DNA of 6,291 nt from Planctomycetia bacterium. GTDB lineage: Bacteria > Planctomycetota > Planctomycetia > Gemmatales > Gemmataceae. The notes below the pieces were generated by a model. It was not told the origin of the DNA. It did no database searches and saw nothing but the letters and a program-made list of their open reading frames with translations. Position numbers and translations under genes: made by a program. The stretch lies in the NCBI GenBank assembly GCA_005773755.1, contig SXHE01000242.1, positions 1-6,291 of the forward strand, in the 5' to 3' direction. Within the stretch, counting starts at the first letter, position 1. Every line of letters starts with the position of its first letter. This document shows positions 1-6,291 of this stretch, one piece after another.

Positions 1-1056
<1,056 letters not shown>

Positions 1057-1070
1057 CGCGTTCCAACCGA

Positions 1071-1075
1071 AGGAG
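1071..1075 (+). promoter_or_regulatory. Ribosome binding site of the WD40 gene
   Basis: AGGAG lies five bases before the ATG at 1081. With only 24 bases after the DUF1501 stop and no terminator-like hairpin between, it supports both the chosen start and co-transcription with the upstream gene. Confidence 0.75.
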
Positions 1076-1080
1076 AACCC

Positions 1081-2091
1081 ATGCTTCGCCTACTCACTCT
1101 GTTCGCAGTCCTCGCCTTCGCCGCCCCGCGCGCGAGCGCCGCGGACGCCAAGCCGCTCGCGCTTGAGGGCCACGCGGCCGGCGTGCCAGCGGTCGTGTTC
1201 ATCGGCGACGGCAAGATTCTCGCGACCGGCAGCGAGGACAAGACCATCAAGTTGTGGGACGCGGCCACCGGCAAGGAACTCGTCACGCTCAAGACCGGTT
1301 CCGTGCAGTCACTGGCGAGTACGGCCGACGGCAGGCGGTTTGCGTCGGCCGGGCACGACGGTACGGTGAAAGTGTGGGACGCCGCGACTCGCGTGGAACT
1401 GCTCACTCTCAAGGGGCAGAAGGGCGACGCGGCGGGGCTGGCGTTCGCGCCCGACGGCAAAACGCTCGCGGTCGGCGGCGGCGAGTTCGATCTGAAGGCG
1501 GAAAAAGCCCGCGGCGAGATTCGCCTCTGGGATGCGGCAGCAGGGAAGGAACTGGCCCGGATCGAGTGGCCGGACAACCGCGTCACCAACGTCGCGTTCG
1601 CGCCCGATGGCCAGACGCTGGCCGCGTGTAGCAGCAACGGTGCGGTCGCGCTCTGGGACGCGGCGACCGGCAAGAAGGTCAGCGACCTGGGCAAGAACCC
1701 GAACGGCGCGACCGGCCTCACGTTCTCGCCAGACGGTAAGTTGGTCGCCTGCGGCAACTTCTTCCGTGAACTGACGATCAAGGTCTGGGACGTCGCGACC
1801 GGCAAGGAGACCGGGACGATCTCGAAGTCGAACAACGTGTCCGCGTTCTCGCTCAAGTTCCTGCCCGACGGCAAGACGCTGGCTGTGGGCGGCTTCGACC
1901 AGCAGAGCGTGCGCGACGAGAAGACGCGCGGAGCCTACCTCGCGCTGATCGCCATCGACGGGAAGACGGAGCGCGTGCTCACGGGCCACATCCGCGGCGT
2001 GACGTGCATCAGCGTGTCGCGCGACGGCACCCGCCTCGCCGTCAGCGGCCTCGACAAGACCGCGCGGGTGTGGGAACTGAAGGAGAAGTAA
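1081..2091 (+). CDS. Secreted WD40-repeat protein, seven-bladed beta-propeller
   Basis: This is a 336-residue protein. It opens with a signal peptide: a short basic start, a hydrophobic core to about residue 15, and a likely cut after the Ala-Ser-Ala at 18-20. The rest is seven WD40-type repeats from about residue 28 to the end. Each has an Asp-Gly turn (for example APDGKTLA or SPDGKLVA), and most end in a WDAATGKE-like strand. Repeats 1, 2, 3, 4, 5 and 7 keep the Trp of the WD/WE pair, while repeat 6 has lost it and reads LIAIDGKTE. Repeats 3 and 6 carry a longer loop. Seven blades fit one closed propeller, so the protein looks complete. WD40 propellers are binding scaffolds, and there is no catalytic domain. 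The AGGAG site and the signal peptide right after the ATG fix the start. The gene follows DUF1501 closely, so it may act with that protein outside the cytoplasm, but the partner is unknown. Confidence 0.92.
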   Translation: MLRLLTLFAVLAFAAPRASAADAKPLALEGHAAGVPAVVFIGDGKILATGSEDKTIKLWDAATGKELVTLKTGSVQSLASTADGRRFASAGHDGTVKVWDAATRVELLTLKGQKGDAAGLAFAPDGKTLAVGGGEFDLKAEKARGEIRLWDAAAGKELARIEWPDNRVTNVAFAPDGQTLAACSSNGAVALWDAATGKKVSDLGKNPNGATGLTFSPDGKLVACGNFFRELTIKVWDVATGKETGTISKSNNVSAFSLKFLPDGKTLAVGGFDQQSVRDEKTRGAYLALIAIDGKTERVLTGHIRGVTCISVSRDGTRLAVSGLDKTARVWELKEK

Positions 2092-2102
2092 TGCGCGTCC
2101 CG

Positions 2103-2134
2103 TTGTGTCGGCTCGCGCCCCCGCCCGGTATACT
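2103..2134 (+). promoter_or_regulatory. Possible promoter of the haem-domain gene
   Basis: TATACT at 2129-2134 matches five of six bases of the sigma-70 -10 consensus and lies 30 bases before the ATG at 2165, in a GC-rich gap where such a sequence stands out. The best -35 candidate is TTGTGT at 2103-2108, but the 20-base spacing is longer than usual, so the -35 call is weak. If real, it lets the haem-domain gene be expressed apart from the two genes before it. Confidence 0.4.
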
Positions 2135-2152
2135 TTTCGCATTCCCCTCGCC

Positions 2153-2157
2153 GGAGA
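2153..2157 (+). promoter_or_regulatory. Ribosome binding site that decides the start of the haem-domain gene
   Basis: GGAGA lies seven bases before the ATG at 2165. The same frame is open back to a GTG at 2105, but that codon has no purine-rich site before it and would put about 20 non-hydrophobic residues ahead of a clear signal peptide. I therefore prefer the ATG at 2165. Confidence 0.7.
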
Positions 2158-2164
2158 ACCTCTC

Positions 2165-4738
2165 ATGCTGCGATTCCGTAACGGCGCGCTCCTGGTCGCG
2201 CTCTCTGTCACGCTTCTCGCGCTCAGCCCGGTGCAACTGCCCGCACAGCCGAAGAAGAAGTTCATCGATCCGCCCGCGACCGACCCCACGACGATGAAGG
2301 TCGCGAAAGGGTTCAAGGTCGAGTTGCTGTACTCCGTACCCAAAGACGAGATGGGTTCGTGGGTGTGCATGTGTGCCGACGACAAGGGCCGGCTCATCGT
2401 CAGCGACCAGTACGGGGCGCTGTACCGCGTGGTCCCGCGCGGGATCGGCAAGAAGCCGGAGCAGACGGCCATCACCAAGATTCCGGCCCAGATCGGCAGC
2501 GCGCAAGGGCTGCTGTGGGCGTTCGATGCACTGTACGTGGTCGTGAACGCGACCGGCAAGAGCGGGCTGTACAAGGTCACGTCGTCCCAGAAGAACGATA
2601 CGCTCGACACGGTCGAGCTGCTCCGCGCGTTCGACGGGGGCGGCGCGGAACACGGCCCGCACGCGGTACTGAAGCACCCCGACGGCAAGCGGCTCACGGT
2701 CGTCTGCGGGAACCAGACCAAGCTCACAAAGCTCGATTCTTCGCGCGTGCCGCAGGTGTGGGGCGAGGATCATCTTTTGCCGCGTCTACCGGACGGCAAC
2801 GGGTTCATGAAGGACGTGCTCGGCCCCGGCGGCGCGATCTACAACGTCTCGCCGGACGGCAAGACGTGGGAGCTGTTCAGCGTCGGGTTCCGCAACCAGT
2901 ACGACGCGGCGTACAACTCCAGCGGCGAGTTGTTCACCTACGACGCCGACATGGAGTGGGACTTCAACACGCCGTGGTACCGGCCGACGCGCGTGTGCAA
3001 CGTAACCAGCGGGAGCGAATGGGGCTGGCGCAACGGCGCGGGCAAGTGGCCGGTCCACTACCCGGACACGCTGCCCCCGGCTGTCAACGTCGGCCCCGGT
3101 TCGCCCACCGGTGTGTGCTTCGGCTATGGCGCGAAGTTCCCACAGAAGTATCAGGATGCGCTGTTCATCTGCGACTGGAGCTACGGAAAACTGTACGCGA
3201 CCCACATTCGGCCCAGCGGCAGCAGCTACACCGCGGAGCTGGAAGAGTTCGTCACCGGAACGCCGCTGCCGCTCACCGACGTCGTCGTCAACCCGGTTGA
3301 TGGGGCGATGTACTTCACCATCGGCGGGCGCAAGACCAAGAGCGGCCTGTACCGCGTGACGTACACCGATCCACTCATCAAGTCGAAGGAGAATATCGAC
3401 GTCTTCGATAACGCCGCGGCAGACGCCGCGCGCTCCACGCGGTGTGACCTTGAGAAGTACCACAAGTCCGGTGACGGGCCGGTCGCGGTCAACGCGGCGT
3501 GGAAGGAGCTGGACAGCGCCGATCGCTTCATCCGGTTCGCAGCCCGCACCGCGCTCGAACACCAAGACCCCAAACTGTGGGCCGACAAAGCGCTGAAGGA
3601 AAAAGAACCCCAGAAGGCGATCCTGTCGCTGCTCGCCCTAGCCCGCGTCGGCGGCACGTGCCCGAAGCACGCGAAACCGGGGCACAAACCCGACGCGGCG
3701 CTCCGGACGTCGATCCTCAAGAGCCTCAACGCGATCGACGCGAAGAAGCTGACCGCCGCGCAGCAGATCGACCTGGCGCGGACGTATCAGGTCGCACTGA
3801 ACCGGCTCGGCCCTCCGACCGCGGACGAGCGGACGGCGATCCTCGCCAAACTCAGCCCCACGTTCCCCACAAAGGACCGCGCCCTTGATGGTATGCTGCT
3901 TGAGGTTCTGGTGTACCTGCAAGACGATAGCGCCGCGGTGACGGGCGTGAAGCTGTTGAAGGACGCGCCCACACAAGAGGAACAGATCGAGTACGCCCGC
4001 TCGCTGCGGATGCTCAAGGTCGGCTGGACGATGGACGCGCGCAAGGACTACTTCGCGTGGTTCGTGAAGGCCGCCGGGTACAAGGGCGGGAGCAGCTTCG
4101 GCAAGTTCCTCGCGCTCATCCGCAACGACGCGATCCTGACGCTGACCGCCGAGGAAAAGGTGGCACTGAAGGTGCTGCTGGCGACCGACCCGGCGAGCGT
4201 GAAGCTGCCGCCGGAACCGGTCCGCCCGTTCGTGAAGGCGTACAAACTCGCGGACCTGACCGACGTGCTCGACAAGGGGCTCAAGGGCGGGCGCGACTAC
4301 GACCGCGGGCGCAAGCTGTTCGCGGCCGGGAAGTGCTTCGCGTGCCACCGGTTCGACGGTGAGGGCGGTAGCAACGCGCCGGACCTGACCGGCGTGGCTG
4401 GCCGGTTCAGCCCGCGCGACCTGCTGGAATCCATCATCGACCCCAGCAAGGAAGTGAGCGACCAGTACGCGGCCGTTGAAATTCGCACGAGCGACGACCG
4501 CGTCGTGACCGGGCGCATCGTGAACCTGAGCGAAGACTTCGTGATGGTGAACACCGACATGCTGAACCCCGGCGGCACTGTCCGCGTGGACCGCAAGCTG
4601 ATCGAGTCCATGAAGCCGTCGAAGCTGTCGATGATGCCGACCGGGTTGTTCGACACGTTCAAGGAGGATGAAGTGTTGGATGTGCTGGCGTACATGCTCT
4701 CGCGCGGCGACCGCGCGCATTCGATGTTCAAGAAGTGA
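2165..4738 (+). CDS. Exported PVC-type haem-binding protein with beta-propeller, HEAT-like region and C-terminal cytochrome c domain
   Basis: This protein has 857 residues. A signal peptide covers about residues 1-27 (basic MLRFR start, hydrophobic core, likely cut near LPA-Q). From about 33 to 405 comes a six-bladed-propeller-like region of the planctomycete 'membrane-bound dehydrogenase' type, with a run rich in aromatic residues around 260-300 (YDADMEWDFNTPWYRP). From about 424 to 705 there are helical HEAT-like repeats, including a conserved YFAWFVKAAGYKGG segment. From about 709 to the end lies the PVC haem-binding domain. It has a single CxxCH motif, C724-F-A-C727-H728, where the cysteines would bind haem c covalently and the His would ligate iron, and the paired Met 823-824 in LSMMPTGL probably supply the other ligand. 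The long spacing between CxxCH and Met is a mark of this domain (family TIGR02603, from memory). It probably acts as a periplasmic electron-transfer enzyme, perhaps a sugar or alcohol dehydrogenase, but the substrate is not known. The domain order is complete and I see no frameshift. Confidence 0.93.
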   Translation: MLRFRNGALLVALSVTLLALSPVQLPAQPKKKFIDPPATDPTTMKVAKGFKVELLYSVPKDEMGSWVCMCADDKGRLIVSDQYGALYRVVPRGIGKKPEQTAITKIPAQIGSAQGLLWAFDALYVVVNATGKSGLYKVTSSQKNDTLDTVELLRAFDGGGAEHGPHAVLKHPDGKRLTVVCGNQTKLTKLDSSRVPQVWGEDHLLPRLPDGNGFMKDVLGPGGAIYNVSPDGKTWELFSVGFRNQYDAAYNSSGELFTYDADMEWDFNTPWYRPTRVCNVTSGSEWGWRNGAGKWPVHYPDTLPPAVNVGPGSPTGVCFGYGAKFPQKYQDALFICDWSYGKLYATHIRPSGSSYTAELEEFVTGTPLPLTDVVVNPVDGAMYFTIGGRKTKSGLYRVTYTDPLIKSKENIDVFDNAAADAARSTRCDLEKYHKSGDGPVAVNAAWKELDSADRFIRFAARTALEHQDPKLWADKALKEKEPQKAILSLLALARVGGTCPKHAKPGHKPDAALRTSILKSLNAIDAKKLTAAQQIDLARTYQVALNRLGPPTADERTAILAKLSPTFPTKDRALDGMLLEVLVYLQDDSAAVTGVKLLKDAPTQEEQIEYARSLRMLKVGWTMDARKDYFAWFVKAAGYKGGSSFGKFLALIRNDAILTLTAEEKVALKVLLATDPASVKLPPEPVRPFVKAYKLADLTDVLDKGLKGGRDYDRGRKLFAAGKCFACHRFDGEGGSNAPDLTGVAGRFSPRDLLESIIDPSKEVSDQYAAVEIRTSDDRVVTGRIVNLSEDFVMVNTDMLNPGGTVRVDRKLIESMKPSKLSMMPTGLFDTFKEDEVLDVLAYMLSRGDRAHSMFKK

Positions 4739-4760
4739 TCGCAACTCGAACGTGGCAATA

Positions 4761-4794
4761 ACGAGGCCCAGAGGTGTGAACCTCTGGGCCTCGT
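4761..4794. terminator. Perfect 15-bp hairpin between convergent genes, probable two-way terminator
   Basis: The arm ACGAGGCCCAGAGGT at 4761-4775 and its exact complement at 4780-4794 enclose the four bases GTGA, a GNRA-type loop on the + strand. The hairpin starts 22 bases after the stop of the haem-domain gene and ends six bases from the 3' end of the tRNA on the other strand, so it sits where transcription from both sides meets. There is no run of T after either arm, so it is not a textbook intrinsic terminator. It may need a protein factor, or may protect the 3' ends of the RNAs. Confidence 0.7.
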
Positions 4795-4800
4795 GTAATG

Positions 4801-4885
4801 TGGGTGAGGCGGGACTCGAACCCGCACGCCCCTTACGGAGCAAGGGCTTTTAAGGCCCCAGTGTCTACCGTTCCACCACTCACCC
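4801..4885 (-). tRNA. tRNA-Leu, anticodon UAA
   Basis: Read on the - strand, all parts of a class II tRNA fold. The acceptor stem GGGTGAG pairs fully with CTCACCC and is followed by discriminator base A at 4801. The D arm has GTG pairing with CAC and contains the GGTAGAC signature. The anticodon stem GGGGC/GCCCT closes with a terminal G-U pair. Its loop is CTTAAAA, with anticodon TAA at 4852-4850. A long variable arm (GCTCC/GGGGC around GTAA) is present, as expected for leucine, and the T arm is GCGGG/CCCGC around TTCGAGT. Total length is 85 bases. CCA is not encoded (CAT follows), so it must be added by the CCA-adding enzyme. The tRNA reads UUA and, by wobble, UUG. It begins 44 bases after the stop of the small gene upstream on the same strand, so it may be read from that gene's promoter, since I see no promoter of its own. 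Confidence 0.96.
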
Positions 4886-4929
4886 CGTCGGGGAATGATG
4901 GCAGGCGCGTGTGTTGTTGGCAAGGCGAC

Positions 4930-5247
4930 TCAGGCGAACATGCCGGCCACGTCGACCAGTTTCTTGACCTGATCCGCACCCAGGCGCTCCACCAGCCCGC
5001 GAACCGTTTCCAGATCGGAGAACTGCACGCCCCCCTTGCGGCCCGGCTTGCGCCCGCCCCGCTTCCCGCCCTCGCGCTTGATGATCGACTTGTAGTTCGA
5101 GATCAGGCTGGTGCGCAGCTCGACGCCGTACTTCTCGTTGATGAACCCCTGCAACTCGACCGCCTTGACTTTCCAGCCCTTGTCGTCGAGCGCCGCCTGC
5201 ACCATTTCCTTTTGTGTCGGCTTGTCGTCGGATTTACCACGTGCCAC
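4930..5247 (-). CDS. Small basic protein, possible DNA-binding protein (function unknown)
   Basis: I chose the GTG at 5247, five bases after the G-rich site AGGGGG. This gives 105 residues starting M-A-R-G-K. The frame is open to a TTG at 5292, but the 15 extra residues look unstructured. Three parts can be seen. Residues 11-58 look like a compact helical domain, TQKEMVQAALDDKGW then ELQGFINEKYGVEL then SLISNYKSIIKRE, with the spacing of a winged-helix or helix-turn-helix module. Residues 58-73 are a Lys/Arg/Gly linker (GGRKPGRKGG) that could contact DNA. Residues 76-101 form an amphipathic helix (FSDLETVRGLVERLGADQVKKLV) suited to pairing with another copy. I recall similar short proteins in several copies in planctomycete genomes, but no named family. 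It lies between the sulfate-binding gene and the tRNA on the same strand. A regulatory or nucleoid role is inference. That it is a real gene is likely, given its coherent amino-acid pattern. Confidence 0.8.
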   Translation of the reverse strand: MARGKSDDKPTQKEMVQAALDDKGWKVKAVELQGFINEKYGVELRTSLISNYKSIIKREGGKRGGRKPGRKGGVQFSDLETVRGLVERLGADQVKKLVDVAGMFA

Positions 5248-5252
5248 GGTCG

Positions 5253-5258
5253 CCCCCT
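5253..5258 (-). promoter_or_regulatory. Ribosome binding site favouring the GTG start of the small gene
   Basis: On the - strand AGGGGG is followed by CGACC and then the GTG at 5247-5245. This purine run at normal spacing is the main reason to prefer the GTG over the TTG at 5292, which has no such site. Confidence 0.5.
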
Positions 5259-5277
5259 GAACGGTGTGTGAATTGTG

Positions 5278-5301
5278 CGTTGAGCTATACAAGTCTCAAC
5301 G
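5278..5301. repeat. 7-bp inverted repeat upstream of the small gene
   Basis: CGTTGAG at 5278-5284 and CTCAACG at 5295-5301 are exact complements separated by ten bases. Read on the - strand, the spacer contains TTGTATAG, which includes a TATA-like -10 candidate about 40 bases before the GTG start. The arrangement would suit an operator over a promoter, but the arms are short and no good -35 box lies at the right distance. Confidence 0.35.
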
Positions 5302-5391
5302 AAGGCTATGTAGGTGACTGCGCAGAGAAGTGTAGACAGAGATGTAACTTTTTCACGAATCGCATTCGCGCCGGGCGATACAACCGCACTG
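5302..5391. other. Intergenic spacer between sulfate-binding gene and small gene
   Basis: This is the distal part of the 144-base gap between the stop of the sulfate-binding gene and the start of the small gene. It is less GC-rich than the coding DNA around it and has no open frame that I would call a gene. It should hold the promoter of the small gene and the end of the sulfate-binding transcript, but I find no convincing -35 box and no T-tract terminator. Confidence 0.5.
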
Positions 5392-6291
5392 TCAACGGCC
5401 CGATTGATAGATCTGGTCGAACACGCCGCCCTCGGCAAAGAAGTTGGTCTGGATCGCGGCCCAATCGCCGAGGCCGAACCGCGGGTCGTCGGCGCGCAGC
5501 AGCGTGTGTGGCAGAGTTCCGTCGCCGGGATTCGGGTCACTGATGCGAAAAAAAAGCGACCCGATGATCTCGCGCGCGACCGGGTTCGTTGAGATGAAAT
5601 TGAGGTACGCTTCGGCCGCGTGCCGCGTGCCCTTGCGGTCTACGTTCGCGTCAACGAGTGCGACGTGCGGCTCCGCGCGGATGCTGACCGGCGGGCGCAC
5701 GATTTCTACCGCGTCCTTCAACTCGCGCTTCTCAAGTTCCGCTTCGTTTTCCCACGTGAGGTGAACGTCACCGATGTTCTTCCGCGCGAACGTGACCGTT
5801 GCCCCCCGCGCACCGGTGTCGAGCACTGGGACGCGCTTGTACATATCCGTGATGAACTCGCGAGCCTTCTCCGGCGTTCCGCCGTGGTGCAGTACGTTGA
5901 GCCACGCGCCGAGCAGCGCGAGCTTCGCCCCCCCACCGGTCTTGGGGTTCGCGGTGACGATCTTCACGCCGGGGTTCAACAGGTGCGGCCAGTCGGTGAT
6001 GCCGTGCGGGTTCCCCTTTCGCACGACAAACACGATTGTTGAGATGTACGGTAGCGAGCGGTTCGGGAGCCGGTTCTCCCAGCCGTCGGCGATGAGTTCG
6101 CGCGAGCGGATGTTGTCGATGTCGTTCCACATCGCGAGCGTGACCACATCGGCCGGGATGCCGTCGATCACGGCCCGCGCCTGACTGCCGGAGCCGCCGT
6201 GCGACTGGCGCACGCGCACGGTCTTGCCGTGTTCCCGCGCGTAAAACTCCGCGAAGGCGTGGTTCAACTTGCGATACAACTCGCGCGTCGG
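5392..6291 (-). CDS. sbp: Sulfate ABC transporter substrate-binding protein (Sbp type), N-terminus cut by window edge
   Basis: This periplasmic protein binds sulfate and delivers it to the CysT/CysW/CysA transporter. The frame is open to base 6291, and the first visible residues (PTRELYRKLNHAF) match the early part of mature E. coli Sbp. About 299 residues are seen, lacking only the signal peptide and first strand. The TTG at 6279 is an internal Leu codon, not a start. Counting from the window edge, family motifs are RQSHGGSGSQA near 28-38, ADVVTLA near 47-53, STIVFVVRKGNP near 84-95, NPKTGGGAK at 115-123, DTGARGAT near 158-165, TWENE near 179-183, RAEPHVALVD, KGTRHAAEAYLNF, and a C-terminal FAEGGVFDQI. 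The motifs VVTLA, STIVF and GGA fit Sbp better than the thiosulfate-preferring CysP, as I remember both. No permease or ATPase gene follows, only a small unrelated gene after 144 bases, so transporter partners must lie to the right or elsewhere. The eight-T run within the gene does not break the frame. Confidence 0.95.
   Translation of the reverse strand, partial: PTRELYRKLNHAFAEFYAREHGKTVRVRQSHGGSGSQARAVIDGIPADVVTLAMWNDIDNIRSRELIADGWENRLPNRSLPYISTIVFVVRKGNPHGITDWPHLLNPGVKIVTANPKTGGGAKLALLGAWLNVLHHGGTPEKAREFITDMYKRVPVLDTGARGATVTFARKNIGDVHLTWENEAELEKRELKDAVEIVRPPVSIRAEPHVALVDANVDRKGTRHAAEAYLNFISTNPVAREIIGSLFFRISDPNPGDGTLPHTLLRADDPRFGLGDWAAIQTNFFAEGGVFDQIYQSGR

Noticed and set aside
1255..1810. 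Repeated DNA around TGGGACGCGGC and ACCGGCAAGG
   Set aside because: These repeats are the coding trace of the WDAATGKE strand in successive WD40 blades, not a separate repeat element.
2105..2164. Earlier GTG start for the haem gene, adding 20 residues
   Set aside because: It has no ribosome site, would place charged residues before a normal signal peptide, and would overlap the possible -10 box.
1309..2727. Long open frame of 472 codons on the - strand
   Set aside because: It is antisense to the WD40 and haem genes, which have clear domains and signal peptides. GC-rich codon use leaves opposite frames open, and the translation shows no recognisable motif.
2359..3300. Open frame of 313 codons on the + strand inside the haem gene
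   Set aside because: It is out of frame with a well-supported gene, very Arg-rich and without motifs.
3638..4843. Open frame of 401 codons on the - strand
   Set aside because: It is antisense to the haem domain, begins inside the tRNA region, and its His/Arg/Val-rich translation is typical of a shadow frame.
4668..4853. Short + strand frame ending in GEAGLEPARPLRSKGF
   Set aside because: The GLEPARP ending is another well-known tRNA-antisense artefact.
4798..5271. Open frame on the + strand starting in the tRNA
   Set aside because: Its first residues (VRRDSNPHAPYGARAFK) are the usual false peptide made by translating the opposite strand of a tRNA; the rest is antisense to the small gene.
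5248..5292. TTG start adding 15 residues to the small protein
   Set aside because: It has no ribosome site, the extension has low complexity, and the GTG at 5247 has a purine run at normal spacing.
5356..5368. Small palindrome CGAAT-CGC-ATTCG after the sulfate-binding gene
   Set aside because: The stem has only five pairs and no T-tract follows on the - strand, so it is too weak to call a terminator.

Overview
The window looks like chromosomal DNA from a GC-rich planctomycete, most likely a Gemmata-like member of the Gemmataceae. This rests on gene content: a DUF1501 protein, a secreted WD40 propeller and a very long exported protein ending in the Pirellula/Verrucomicrobium-type (PVC) haem-binding domain sit together, a combination typical of Planctomycetes. 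The taxonomic call is inference from remembered families, not from a search.

Left part, + strand (1-4738): three genes in a row. The DUF1501 gene is cut by the left edge, and the WD40 gene starts 24 bases after its stop behind an AGGAG site, so these two look co-transcribed. After 73 bases comes the gene for an 857-residue exported protein (beta-propeller, HEAT-like helices, C-terminal haem c domain). That gap holds a possible -10 box, so the third gene may have its own promoter. The WD40 and haem proteins carry visible signal peptides, and DUF1501 proteins are often exported too, so the set probably works outside the cytoplasmic membrane. In planctomycetes such genes often follow a DUF1549/DUF1553 cytochrome-like gene, which would lie left of the window. 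Substrates are unknown.

Middle (4739-4885): a perfect 15-bp hairpin with a GNRA-type loop separates the + strand genes from a - strand tRNA-Leu (anticodon UAA). It probably ends transcription from both sides.

Right part, - strand (4930-6291): a 105-residue basic protein that I read as a possible small DNA-binding protein, and upstream of it the sulfate-binding protein of a sulfate ABC transporter (Sbp type), whose N-terminus is cut by the right edge. The other transporter genes (permeases and ATPase) are not in the window.

No stretch longer than 300 bases lacks a gene. I saw no insertion sequence, CRISPR array, phage gene or attachment site. The window is mostly ordinary planctomycete chromosome. 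The points most worth a second look are the small basic protein, the hairpin, the two loop-bearing propeller blades in the WD40 protein, and the apparent lack of TTA codons next to the tRNA that reads them.
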